A stretch of DNA of 64,000 bases, taken from contig NZ_JOEI01000014.1 of assembly GCF_000718095.1 (NCBI RefSeq), positions 124,001 through 188,000 on the forward strand. The letters are read 5' to 3'. The first letter of the stretch is position 1; each line of letters opens with the position of its first letter. This document shows positions 49,337 through 59,803 of the stretch, piece after piece. The position numbers and the translations under genes are program-made. A model generated the notes under the pieces. It was given only the letters and a program-made list of their open reading frames with translations. It did no database searches and was not told where the DNA came from. This stretch comes from Streptomyces scopuliridis RB72 (GTDB lineage Bacteria; Actinomycetota; Actinomycetes; Streptomycetales; Streptomycetaceae).

Positions 49337-50390
49337 GGATCGTCTCCTTCCAGAAGTGGCACGCGCTGCCGCGGCCCGGCAGTTCCGTGCCGTCCCGCTC
49401 GGTGACGGACAGCAGGGCCGGGATGTCCGTACGGCAGATGTCCTGCGCCGAGGGGCAGCGCGGGTTGAAGGCGCAGCCGGCCGGAATCCGCGTGAGGTTG
49501 GGCGGCAGCCCCTTGATCGCGTACAGCTCCTGGCCCTTCTGGTCCAGGCGCGGAATCGAGTCGAGCAGGCCCCGGGTGTACGGGTGCGCGGGGCGCTTGT
49601 AGAGCTCGTGCACGGGGGCGGTCTCCACGATCCGGCCCGCGTACATGACCGCGATCTTGTCCGCGACATCGGCGACGACGCCGAGGTCGTGGGTGATCAG
49701 GATCAGACCCATGTTGTACTCGCGCTGCAACTCCGCCAGCAGGTCCATGACCTGGGCCTGGACGGTCACGTCCAGCGCGGTGGTCGGCTCGTCCGCGATG
49801 ATCAGGTCGGGCTCCAGCGCCAGCGCCATGGCGATCATGATGCGCTGGCGCATACCGCCGGAGAACTGGTGCGGGTAGTCGTTGACCCGGTCCTTGGCCG
49901 CGGGGATACGTACGCGGTCCATCAGCTCGATGGCTTTGGCCTTGGCCTCCTTCTTGGAGAGGCCCTGATGGACGCGGAACATCTCGCCGAGCTGATAGCC
50001 CACGGAGAGCACGGGGTTGAGCGAGGACAGCGCGTCCTGGAAGATCATCGCGATCTTCTGGCCGCGGATCAGCCGCCGCTCCTCGTTGCTCATCGTGAGC
50101 ATGTCCCGGCCGCGGTAGAGGATCTCTCCCTGCGGAATACGCCCCGGGGGCATGTCGAGGATGCCCATGATCGCCTGCGCGGTCACGGACTTGCCGGAAC
50201 CGGACTCGCCCAGCACCGCGAGCGTCTCGCCCGAGCTGACGCTGTAGTTGACTCCGTTGACCGCCCTGGCCACACCGTCGCGGGTGTGGAACTCCACGTG
50301 CAGGTCACGGACTTCGAGCAACGGGCCGCTGTCTTCCGGCGAGCCGTGCGGAGAAGGAACGTCCGCCGTCGTGTGATCGATGATGGTCAT
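49329..50390 (-). CDS. Oligopeptide ABC transporter ATPase, OppD/DppD type (operon A)
   Basis: A 353-residue ATPase: Walker [10 protein letters not shown], signature SGGMRQR, Walker B LIIADEP. The C-terminal HPYTRGLL is followed by [15 protein letters not shown] and SACHF (four Cys). It begins MTIIDHTTADVPSPHGSPEDSGPLL, a short extension relative to operon B, and starts 11 nt after the permease gene. Confidence 0.93.
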   Translation of the reverse strand: MTIIDHTTADVPSPHGSPEDSGPLLEVRDLHVEFHTRDGVARAVNGVNYSVSSGETLAVLGESGSGKSVTAQAIMGILDMPPGRIPQGEILYRGRDMLTMSNEERRLIRGQKIAMIFQDALSSLNPVLSVGYQLGEMFRVHQGLSKKEAKAKAIELMDRVRIPAAKDRVNDYPHQFSGGMRQRIMIAMALALEPDLIIADEPTTALDVTVQAQVMDLLAELQREYNMGLILITHDLGVVADVADKIAVMYAGRIVETAPVHELYKRPAHPYTRGLLDSIPRLDQKGQELYAIKGLPPNLTRIPAGCAFNPRCPSAQDICRTDIPALLSVTERDGTELPGRGSACHFWKETIHG

Positions 50391-50401
50391 GTACGCCTCC
50401 C

Positions 50402-51346
50402 TCAGCGCAGCTTGGGGTCGAGGGCGTTGCGTACCGCATCGCCGAGCATGATGAAGGCCAGAACAGTGATCGACACCATGACCGACGGGATGATCAGGAC
50501 GAACGCGGCGTTACGCAGCTGCTCCTGGCCCGACGAGATGTCGACACCCCAGGAGACGGCCGGCTCGGCGAGACCGATGCCCAGGAACGACAGCGTGGCT
50601 TCGGCCGAGATATAGCCGCCGAGCGCGATGGTCGCGACCACGATCACCGGGGCGATCGCGTTGGGCATGATGTGCCGGAGCAGGATACGGCTGGTCGAGG
50701 CGCCGAGCGCCTTGGCCGCCATCACATAGTCCGCCTGCTTGATGGTGAGGACCGAGCCGCGCGCGACACGGGCGATCTGTGTCCAGCCCAGGAAGGCGAG
50801 GGACAGGATCACGACCCAGATCGAACGCTCGGTGAAGGAGGTCAGCACCACCATCGCGCCGAGCATGAAGGGCACGGCGAAGAAGATGTCGGTGACCCGC
50901 GACAGGATGGTGTCGATCCAGCCGCCGAAGTAGCCGGCGAGCATGCCGACCAGGGTGCCGAGGACGGTGACGAGTCCGGTGACGACGATGGCGACCAGGA
51001 TCGAGGCCCGTGCGCCGTAGACGACGCGGGCGTAGATCGACCGGCCCTGGATGTCGTACCCGAACCAGTCCTCGGAGAAGAAGTGGCCCCAGTTGGGCTT
51101 CTGCAGATAGTGCTTGGCCAGGTCCGCGTAGCGCGGATCGGCGCTGGTGAACAGCTGCGGGAAGGCCGCCATCGTCACCAGGAACAGGATCAGGACGGCG
51201 GAGACGACGAACAGCGGGTTGCGCCGCAGATCGTGCCAGGCGTCCGACCAGAGGCTGCGGGGCTTGCCCACCTTGCCGTCGGTCCGCGGGGCGACCGGAG
51301 CCTCGGCCGGCTGGTCCTTGACGGTGTCCTTGAGTGCCTCAGGCAT
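50402..51346 (-). CDS. Oligopeptide ABC transporter permease, OppC/DppC type (operon A)
   Basis: A 314-residue permease with about six membrane helices (first: NPLFVVSAVLILFLVTMAAFPQLF) and the EAA loop LGWTQIARVARGSVLTIKQADYVMAAKALGASTSRILL. It lacks the long Gly/Ala N-terminus of the operon B copy. It overlaps the OppB-type gene by 8 nt and is followed 11 nt later by the OppD-type ATPase. Confidence 0.92.
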   Translation of the reverse strand: MPEALKDTVKDQPAEAPVAPRTDGKVGKPRSLWSDAWHDLRRNPLFVVSAVLILFLVTMAAFPQLFTSADPRYADLAKHYLQKPNWGHFFSEDWFGYDIQGRSIYARVVYGARASILVAIVVTGLVTVLGTLVGMLAGYFGGWIDTILSRVTDIFFAVPFMLGAMVVLTSFTERSIWVVILSLAFLGWTQIARVARGSVLTIKQADYVMAAKALGASTSRILLRHIMPNAIAPVIVVATIALGGYISAEATLSFLGIGLAEPAVSWGVDISSGQEQLRNAAFVLIIPSVMVSITVLAFIMLGDAVRNALDPKLR

Positions 51347-52268
51347 AACGGATCCTCGGGTCCAGGACCGCGTAGAGCAGGTCGACGAGCAGGCTGCTGA
51401 CGAGATACACGACGACGATCAGGGTCACGATGCCCACGACCGTGGCTCCCTCGCGGTGCCTGAGCGCGTCGAAGATGTTGTAGCCGACACCCTTGACGTT
51501 GAAGATGCCTTCCGTGACGACCGCGCCGCCCATCAGGGCGCCGAGGTCGGTACCGAGGAAGGTCACCACCGGAATCATGGAGTTGCGCATCAGGTGTACG
51601 CCGATGATGCGCCGGCGCGGCAGTCCCTTGGCCACGGCGGTGCGCATGTAGTCGGAGCGCAGGTTCTCGGCGATGGAGGTACGCGTCAGACGTGCCACGT
51701 ACGCCAGTGAGAGGGAGCCGAGTACCACGGCCGGTAGGAACAGCTCGTTCCAGTTAGCCTCCCCGCTCACGTTCGGGTTCACCCAGCCGAGCTGGAAGGC
51801 GAAGAAGTACTGGCCGAGGAAGCCGAGCACGAACGAGGGAACGGAGATCAGCAGAAGCGTCAGGATCAGCAGGCCGCGGTCGCGGAGCGTGTCGGCCTTC
51901 ATCCCGGCGAAGACGCCGATGGAGATGCCGACCAGCACGGTGAAGGTGAAGGCGAACAGGGTCAGCCTGACCGTGATCGGGAATGCCTCCGAGATGATGT
52001 CGGCGACAGGTCGCCCGCTGGCGATCTGCGTGCCGAAGTCGCCCTGGAACAGGCCGACCATATAGTTCCAGTACTGGTGCCAGAGCGGAAGATCGAGACC
52101 GAGGTCCTTCTTCATCGCCGCGATCTGCGCCGGATCGACGGTCTGCTCTCCGGCGAGCGCGCGCACGGGGTCACCGGGCAGGGCGTACATCATGGAGAAG
52201 ACCAGCAAGGTTGACCCGATGAAGACCGGGATCATCTGGAGCAGTCGCCGCGCGACATAACGCCCCAT
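51339..52268 (-). CDS. Oligopeptide ABC transporter permease, OppB/DppB type (operon A)
   Basis: A 309-residue permease starting MGRYVARRLLQMIPVFIGSTLLVFSMMYALPGDPVRAL, with EAA loop ARLTRTSIAENLRSDYMRTAVAKGLPRRRII. Six membrane helices predicted. It is separated from the upstream binding-protein gene by 126 bp that hold a hairpin, which should lower its expression relative to the binding protein. Confidence 0.92.
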   Translation of the reverse strand: MGRYVARRLLQMIPVFIGSTLLVFSMMYALPGDPVRALAGEQTVDPAQIAAMKKDLGLDLPLWHQYWNYMVGLFQGDFGTQIASGRPVADIISEAFPITVRLTLFAFTFTVLVGISIGVFAGMKADTLRDRGLLILTLLLISVPSFVLGFLGQYFFAFQLGWVNPNVSGEANWNELFLPAVVLGSLSLAYVARLTRTSIAENLRSDYMRTAVAKGLPRRRIIGVHLMRNSMIPVVTFLGTDLGALMGGAVVTEGIFNVKGVGYNIFDALRHREGATVVGIVTLIVVVYLVSSLLVDLLYAVLDPRIRYA

Positions 52269-52299
52269 GTTTGCCTCCGAATGGATAACTGCAGCCCGG

Positions 52300-52332
52300 G
52301 GGGCCGCTCCCGTTGATATGGGGAGCGGCCCC
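52300..52332 (-). terminator. Internal hairpin between binding-protein and permease genes of operon A
   Basis: A 12-bp perfect stem, GGGGCCGCTCCC with GGGAGCGGCCCC, plus flanking G/C pairs. It is probably a partial terminator or RNA-stability hairpin that lets the binding protein be made in excess. Confidence 0.65.
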
Positions 52333-52394
52333 GGGGGCCTACCGCCGTTACGTCGACGGCTGATGGCCGAGTGGGGGGATGACCCTCGGGCTGG

Positions 52395-54017
52395 TTACTT
52401 GGCGACCGTGACTTCGGTGATGTTGTAGTCACCGTGGAAGTCGACCGTCACGTTGTCCACAGCCTTGGAGTAGCCGCCGTTGGTCTTGTACTCCCACAGC
52501 GGGATCGCCGGCATCTTGGTGAGAACCAGCTTCTCGGCTTCCTGGTAAGCCTTGATCGACTCGTCCAGGGACTTGGCGTTGTCGCCCTTCTTGAAGGCCG
52601 CGTCGACCTCCTTGTCGGAGAACCGGCCGTTGTTCGCCTCGGCGGTGGTGCCGTACAGCTCCCGCATGAAGTTGACGTTCAGCGGGTAGTCGGCGACCCA
52701 GCCACCGCGGTAGGCGGCCTTGACCTGGTCGTTGTCACGGGCCTCCAGGTCGGTCTGGAAGTCCGGCTTGGCGTCCGGGATGCACTCCACACCGGTGGAG
52801 TTACGGATCGACTCGCAGACCGCGGTCACCCACTCCTTGTGGCCACCGTCGGCGTTGTACTGGATCCACATCTTGTTGTCCGGAACGCCGCCGCCCTCGG
52901 TGACCAGCTTCTTGGCCTCCGCGGGGTTGAACTTGAAGACGTCGGTGCCCAGGTCCTGGTTACCGGCGACACCCGGCGGGGTGAAGCTGGTGGCCGGCTT
53001 GCGGGTGCCGTTGAGGACCGTCTTGGTGATCGTGTCGCGGTCGATCGCCATCGACAGGCCCTGGATGACCTTGGGGTCGATGCCCTTGAAGGTCTTCGAG
53101 TAGAACGCCGGCACGATGCTCTGGATGGCCGCGTACGGCTGGTCGATCGCGCGGTCGCCGAGGTCCTGCTTGTACTTCGGCAGGTCCTTCGGGCCGACCT
53201 GGCGGATCATGTCCAGGTTGCCGGAGAGGAGGTCCTGGTACGCGGCCTCGACGGTCGCGTAGTTCTTGAAGAGGACACCCTTGTTCTTGGCCTTGTTCGG
53301 GCCCAGGTAGTCAGGGTTGGCCTTGACCTGGATGAGCTTCTTGTGGTCCCACTTCTCGAAGATGTAGGGACCGTTGCCGACCGGGGCCTGGCCGAACGCC
53401 TTGGTGTCCTTGTAGAAGACCTCCGGCAGCGGCGCGAAGGTCGCGTAGCCGAGCTTGTACTCGTAGTACGGCACCGGCGCGGAGAGTCCGATGGTGAAGG
53501 TGGTGTCGTCGACGACCTTCAGACCGGACATGGCGTCGGCCTTCGGGTCACCCTTGTCCGGGTGGACGTCGGCGTAGCCGGCGATGTCCTCGAACCAGAA
53601 GGAGTTCTGCTGGTTGTTCTTGATGTTGGCGTACCAGTTCCACGCCTTGACGTACGACTCGGCCGTGACGGGGGTGCCGTCGTGGAACTTCCAGCCGGGC
53701 TTGAGCTTGACCGTCCAGGTCTTGTTGTCGGTCGTCTTCACCGACTCGGCGTTCGTGTAAACGATCTTGCCCTGGGAGTCGAAGTCCAGCAGCTGAGTGA
53801 ACAGCGACTGGATCACGTAGCTGCCGAGCGTCTCGTTCGTGTCGGCCGGGATCAGCGGCTTCTGCGGCTCACCGACGTCGACGGAGACGTAGCCCGCGGG
53901 CTTTCCCTTCTCCTTGGAAGCCGATTCGCCACTGTCGTTACCGCCGCCACAGGCCGTTGCCGCCAGGGCCACGACTATCGCGCCGACTACCCACTTGGCG
54001 CTCTTGGCACCACGCAT
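52395..54017 (-). CDS. Oligopeptide-binding lipoprotein (SBP_bac_5, operon A)
   Basis: A 540-residue substrate-binding protein with signal peptide MRGAKSAKWVVGAIVVALAATAC and lipobox LAATAC. Family-5 features include VSVDVGEPQKPLIPADTNETLGSYVI, KLKPGWKFHDGTPVTAESYVKAWN and the C-terminal AFKKGDNAKSLDESIKAYQEAEKLVLTKMPAIPLWEY. It should deliver oligopeptides to the permeases downstream. GAGGAGG precedes the ATG. Its codon choice (many AAG, GTC and GAC codons) is that of a highly expressed gene. By position next to typA the operon may correspond to bldK, but gene order does not prove it. Confidence 0.92.
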   Translation of the reverse strand: MRGAKSAKWVVGAIVVALAATACGGGNDSGESASKEKGKPAGYVSVDVGEPQKPLIPADTNETLGSYVIQSLFTQLLDFDSQGKIVYTNAESVKTTDNKTWTVKLKPGWKFHDGTPVTAESYVKAWNWYANIKNNQQNSFWFEDIAGYADVHPDKGDPKADAMSGLKVVDDTTFTIGLSAPVPYYEYKLGYATFAPLPEVFYKDTKAFGQAPVGNGPYIFEKWDHKKLIQVKANPDYLGPNKAKNKGVLFKNYATVEAAYQDLLSGNLDMIRQVGPKDLPKYKQDLGDRAIDQPYAAIQSIVPAFYSKTFKGIDPKVIQGLSMAIDRDTITKTVLNGTRKPATSFTPPGVAGNQDLGTDVFKFNPAEAKKLVTEGGGVPDNKMWIQYNADGGHKEWVTAVCESIRNSTGVECIPDAKPDFQTDLEARDNDQVKAAYRGGWVADYPLNVNFMRELYGTTAEANNGRFSDKEVDAAFKKGDNAKSLDESIKAYQEAEKLVLTKMPAIPLWEYKTNGGYSKAVDNVTVDFHGDYNITEVTVAK

Positions 54018-54059
54018 GGGTTCCTCCTCATGAGTCCACTAGTCACAGACGAGAAGAGC

Positions 54060-54067
54060 ATTATCTA
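54060..54067 (-). promoter_or_regulatory. Candidate -10 of oligopeptide operon A
   Basis: TAGATAAT on the minus strand lies 42 nt before ATG 54017. No consensus -35 is clear. Confidence 0.45.
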
Positions 54068-54362
54068 CGCGCGCTGACACCCCTGACAGCGGGCTCATCA
54101 AATGCCCTGAGTGTGCTCGTGAGTCGGCGCCCCCCATGGCGCATGACCCATTGACCCGAGCTCAATGGAAGCAACTATTGAGTACGGCAGGGCTGTAAAC
54201 CACACTTAAAGGGTCTCGTTTTGACAACATCGAAGTACCCTGCAGGCCCGAAATCCGGACAAAATTAGCGCAGACAGACACACGCGAAACGGACTGTTAA
54301 CACATGTTCCGGAGAGCGATGTTCGTAATCCGGACAGGTGGCCGAGGAAAGCCGGTTGACGA
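54068..54362. other. AT-rich regulatory region between operon A and typA
   Basis: About 295 bp with markedly lower GC than its surroundings and no ORF of merit. It includes TTGACA on the plus strand (54222-54227) and TTAACA on the minus strand near 54299. It probably holds the regulated promoter region of operon A. Confidence 0.45.
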
Positions 54363-54400
54363 ACGGCCCGGCCACCGCGCGTTCGCGGTGGCCGGGCCGT
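54363..54400 (-). terminator. Intrinsic terminator after typA
   Basis: A perfect 16-bp stem (ACGGCCCGGCCACCGC with its complement at 54385-54400) and a 6-nt loop, 43 bp beyond the typA stop. Confidence 0.85.
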
Positions 54401-54442
54401 CGTACCGTCCGGGCGGCGGGCGCTGTACGCCCGCCGGTCGGA

Positions 54443-56317
<1,875 letters not shown>

Positions 56318-56716
56318 GCTGGCTGGCGCTTCTCTCGATCGTGGGATGCGGCGTTGTTTTTCCTCGTACGCCCGCCGGGCGGACACGCCACGGCTAGTCC
56401 CATGGTACGGGGCCGAGGCGTCGCGGGCTTCCCAGCCCGATCGGAGAGGCCGAAATCACGGTGCGGGGGCTGTGCGGGGGCGCCTGGGGATGCGCGGGAG
56501 GCTGCGCCGGGGGTGGCGCGGGAGGGTGTGGAGCTGCCCGGGTCAGGGACAACAACGAGCTTGCCCGCCGGGGAGGCCGGCGGGCAAGCGAATTGATGGG
56601 GTTCTGAGGTTGCGAAAATGCTGTGACCTGCGGTTTTGAAAAGCGGTCCGGTTATTTCTTCTCTCGATCTTCGCCGAACGTACGCTTCCGCCGCCGGTTC
56701 TGTCGCCGGTTCTTCG
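56318..56716. other. Intergenic region between typA and LpqW-like gene
   Basis: About 400 bp. It holds the typA promoter region (a TAGCCG-like -10 near 56391), a G-rich stretch (56450-56530) and the terminator of the LpqW-like gene. No gene was recognised. Confidence 0.5.
56559..56589 (-). terminator. Terminator after the LpqW-like gene
   Basis: GCTTGCCCGCCGG pairs with CCGGCGGGCAAGC (13 bp), 128 bp beyond the stop codon. Confidence 0.7.
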
Positions 56717-59185
56717 CTACTTCTTCTTCTTCGAGTCCGGACCGGCGGCCCCGCCCTCCCTGAATCCGATGTCCTGGTAGCGAGGGGTCTGGAAGCCGAA
56801 GGCTCCCGCGTTCACGACCGTCGGCTTCACCGCGACCAGCTGCGGACGCTGGTAGAGGGGGATGGATCCGGCCGCGGCCCAGATACGGGCGTCGGCCTGC
56901 CTGACCAGATCGCGGGACTTGCCCTCGTTCAGCTCGGCGGCCGCGCTGGCGAAGAGCTGGTCGATGTGGTCCGTACCGACGCGGGTGTAGTTCTGCTCCA
57001 CCAGCAGCGAACCGTCGCTGGCGGGCACGGGCTTGGCGTAGATCGGCCGGCCGTCGGTCGCCGGGAAGGCGCTGGCGGGCCAGGAGTAGAGGGCCAGGTC
57101 GTACTGGCCCGAGGCGATGTGGTCCTTGAAGTACTCGTCGTCCGAGACCTTGCTGATCTCCGTACCGACACCGATGCGGTCGAGCATCCGCGAGATCCGC
57201 TCGCCGACCGCGCGCAGCGACTCGGCGCCCGCACCGGCGGGCAGGACGAAGCGCAGGCTGAGCGGCTTTCCGTCCTTGCCGCGCGGACCGCTCGGGACGG
57301 TCGAGGCGGAGGGGGTGGGGGAGGCGGGAGCGGCCGTGCCGCGCGGGGCGTAGGCGCCCGCCACACCGCCCGGCTTCTTGTCGGAGTCGTCCACGGCCGC
57401 GGCCTGCCGGAGCAGCGCGGCGCCCTGGAGACGGGCGGCGGACGCGGGGGCGAGGACATGCGTGGCGGACTCGGGGCGGGGGGCCGTCTGGCCGGGCTTG
57501 TCGTCGCCGACGATGTACAGGCCCTCGTCGGAGGGGACGTCGCCGCCCGCGTCCTTGTCGTCGCCCTTGTCGCCCTTCTTCTTCTCCTCGGCCGCGGCCT
57601 TCTCCTCGTACTTCCGCTTCTGCTCCTCGGCCTTCTTCTTCTCGGCCTCTTCCGTCTTGGCGTCGGGCCGCTTGGCCTGGGCCGCCGCCTCGGACTCTTC
57701 CTCGCTCAGCTCCTCGTCGCCCTCCTCGCCCTCCTGGGTCCGCTTCTTCTGGGCCTTGCTGCCGGCCTTGGCGCCGCTCTCCTTCTTCTTGACGCCCTCC
57801 GGCGTCCAGCCGGCGTCGGCCAGCAGGGCCTGCGCCTCCACGGTGTCCTGCTTGCCGAGCGCCTCGCTGCTGTCCGCGTACGCCTCCTGCCCCATCAGCG
57901 CCAGATGGCTGCCGGGCGGCTTCGCGGGCAGCCCGAGCGGCTTGAGCACCGTGTCGGCCAGCTCCTGGCGGTTGATGGCGCGGGCCACCGCCCGCCGTAC
58001 CCGCTCATCCGCGAGCGGCCCGGACTCGCCGTTCAGCGCGAGCTGTGTGAACGCGGGCTCCAGCGACTTGCGGACGTCGTACCCGCGCAGTCCCTTCTGC
58101 TCCCGCGCGTACCGCGCGATGGACTCGACGGTCCGCTTGCGCGCCTCCAGTGCCTCTTCGGCCTTCTCCTCGTCGGAGCCGTTGGCCAGCGCCCAGGACC
58201 GGAGCGCGGAGCCCGGAGTGATGGTGGTGCCGGGACCGTGGGTGAGCGGCTGTCCGCCGCCGGACTCCGCGTCCTTCTCCGCCAGGGCCATGCGCTTGAC
58301 CACGCTGCTGTCGATCTCGACGATGTCGACCTTGCGGGCCGCGAGCGCCGCCGCGCTCTCGCCCCTGGGGACCGTGCGCATGATCAGCTGGTCGAGTTTG
58401 GCGGGCTCTCCCCACCAGTGGGGGTTACGGGCGAGCGTGGTCTCCTTGGCCTTGCTGTCCACCTTCTTGACGGTGAAGGGACCGGCCGTCACCTTCAGGT
58501 TCTTCCTGGCACCGTCGTTGAACGCGTTGGGCGTCCCCGTCACGTCCTTGGGGTAGAGCGGGCTGAACAGCGACTCCCAGTCGGCGTACGGCTTGTTGAA
58601 GGTGACCCTGACCTCAAGGTTGTTGGCACCGCGCTCGATCTTCTCGATCCGCTCGTACCCGACGTTGCGTGCCGTCCAGTACGCGGAGTCCTTGCCGCGC
58701 AGCGCACGCCACTGCGCCACGAAGTCCGGTGCCCCGATCTCCCGGCCGTTGCTCCACACCGCCTGCTGGTTGAGCTTGTAGAGCACGACCTGCTTGGGCT
58801 CGCGCTCGACGATCTTGGCGGATTCCAGATAGTCGGGGTTCCGCTGGGGCCGGCCGCTCTTGTCGAGCGTGAAAAGGGCGGGCAGTACGGCACCGGCGAT
58901 CCGGCTCGTGGCCGCGTCCGCGTCGGCCTGGTAGGTGTTGAGCGTCGCGGGCATGGTGTCGACCGCCCAGTGCATGGTGCCGCCCTGGGCGACCCCGTCA
59001 CGCTTCACGGCCGAGATGTCCGGGGCGGCGGCGGCCGAGGGCTCGCTTCCGTCCTCCTCCGAGGTGCACGCGGACAGGGCGGGCAGGGCGAGCACACCGG
59101 TGGTGAGAAGCGCGACGGAGCGGAGCGTTCGGGAGCGGAGCGTTCGGGAGCATGTCCTCCCGCGTGGGGCGCCGACGTGGGACAT
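56717..59185 (-). CDS. Orphan SBP_bac_5 lipoprotein, LpqW-like
   Basis: An 822-residue exported lipoprotein. The signal peptide ends at the lipobox LPALSAC (SVALLTTGVLALPALSAC). The mature part is an SBP_bac_5 fold (GGTMHWAVDTMPATLNTYQADADA; NPDYLESAKIVEREPKQVVLYKLNQQAVWSNGREIGAPDFVAQW; SGQYDLALYSWPASAFP). No permease or ATPase adjoins it. The pairing with typA matches Rv1165/Rv1166c (LpqW), whose product guides lipoglycan (PIM/LAM) synthesis rather than import. About 90 residues of almost pure Lys/Glu/Ala/Asp, starting at KKKESGAKAGSKAQKKR, are inserted in the second half. A 5-residue duplication (SRTLR) sits in the signal peptide. Confidence 0.85.
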   Translation of the reverse strand: MSHVGAPRGRTCSRTLRSRTLRSVALLTTGVLALPALSACTSEEDGSEPSAAAAPDISAVKRDGVAQGGTMHWAVDTMPATLNTYQADADAATSRIAGAVLPALFTLDKSGRPQRNPDYLESAKIVEREPKQVVLYKLNQQAVWSNGREIGAPDFVAQWRALRGKDSAYWTARNVGYERIEKIERGANNLEVRVTFNKPYADWESLFSPLYPKDVTGTPNAFNDGARKNLKVTAGPFTVKKVDSKAKETTLARNPHWWGEPAKLDQLIMRTVPRGESAAALAARKVDIVEIDSSVVKRMALAEKDAESGGGQPLTHGPGTTITPGSALRSWALANGSDEEKAEEALEARKRTVESIARYAREQKGLRGYDVRKSLEPAFTQLALNGESGPLADERVRRAVARAINRQELADTVLKPLGLPAKPPGSHLALMGQEAYADSSEALGKQDTVEAQALLADAGWTPEGVKKKESGAKAGSKAQKKRTQEGEEGDEELSEEESEAAAQAKRPDAKTEEAEKKKAEEQKRKYEEKAAAEEKKKGDKGDDKDAGGDVPSDEGLYIVGDDKPGQTAPRPESATHVLAPASAARLQGAALLRQAAAVDDSDKKPGGVAGAYAPRGTAAPASPTPSASTVPSGPRGKDGKPLSLRFVLPAGAGAESLRAVGERISRMLDRIGVGTEISKVSDDEYFKDHIASGQYDLALYSWPASAFPATDGRPIYAKPVPASDGSLLVEQNYTRVGTDHIDQLFASAAAELNEGKSRDLVRQADARIWAAAGSIPLYQRPQLVAVKPTVVNAGAFGFQTPRYQDIGFREGGAAGPDSKKKK
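59117..59146. repeat. 15-bp tandem duplication in the LpqW-like signal peptide
   Basis: GGAGCGGAGCGTTCG is repeated exactly (59117-59131, 59132-59146), adding the second SRTLR to the n-region. The frame is kept. Confidence 0.9.
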
Positions 59186-59546
59186 GGCTTGTACCTCTTC
59201 GTCCTGTTTGTGGAATTTAGAGATGATCACACCTATTTGCCCACTCACTGAAGGGGACCGCGAGTCAGCGGTGGCGCAGACACGGCGTGACGTGCGACCA
59301 AGCCCACCCGAGCGGCCCAACGCGCACCCGCGCGGCCCGTGCCCGGGCCCCGGGGCGTGGCTCAAAGCGCTCCCGGGACGGACCGGCCCGCAGAAAACTA
59401 GTGACTTACGGCTTCACAACAGGGGATGTGACGCGGAACACTCTCAGGCGCACACAGAGAGCCGAGAGAGCCGAGAGAGAGCCGTCTGAGGGGGACCCTC
59501 GCGGATCCCCGCATGCCACCCGCGACCGTGGAAGTGAGGGCAACTC
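59186..59546. other. Divergent intergenic region upstream of LpqW-like and sdh genes
   Basis: About 360 bp with a purine-rich GAGAGCC repeat tract (about 59455-59485) and promoters for both sides. No gene or strong hairpin was recognised. Confidence 0.4.
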
Positions 59547-59777
59547 ATGTCCCTGCAGGACGATGTGACAGCGGTCAAGCGATGCCTGGACGACCTGGTC
59601 CGCACGGTCGGACGGCTGGAGCAGAATCTCGCGCTCCTGCGTGAGAACGAGTCCCGGCCCCAGCCGGCCGGCCGCGTCGAAGACCTGGTGACCATCCCCG
59701 ACACCCCGTACAACAGCGCGCTGTGGACGGACTCGGACGACGAGGGCCTGGGCGTACGCGACCGGCGAGCTCCCTAG
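59547..59777 (+). CDS. Small acidic coiled-coil protein
   Basis: A 76-residue soluble protein. Residues 1-35 (MSLQDDVTAVKRCLDDLVRTVGRLEQNLALLRENE) form an amphipathic helix likely to be a coiled coil; the rest is polar and disordered (TPYNSALWTDSDDEGLGVRDRRAP). AAGTGAGGG lies upstream of the ATG. It ends 26 bp before sdhC and probably shares its transcript. I know no function. Confidence 0.72.
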   Translation: MSLQDDVTAVKRCLDDLVRTVGRLEQNLALLRENESRPQPAGRVEDLVTIPDTPYNSALWTDSDDEGLGVRDRRAP

Positions 59778-59803
59778 TACCCCTCCCCCGTCAGGAGTCC
59801 CCG

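Noticed and set aside
52395..54017. Calling operon A bldKB-bldKE outright
   Set aside because: In S. coelicolor the recalled bldK order begins with a permease before the binding protein; here the binding protein comes first, so the assignment is uncertain.
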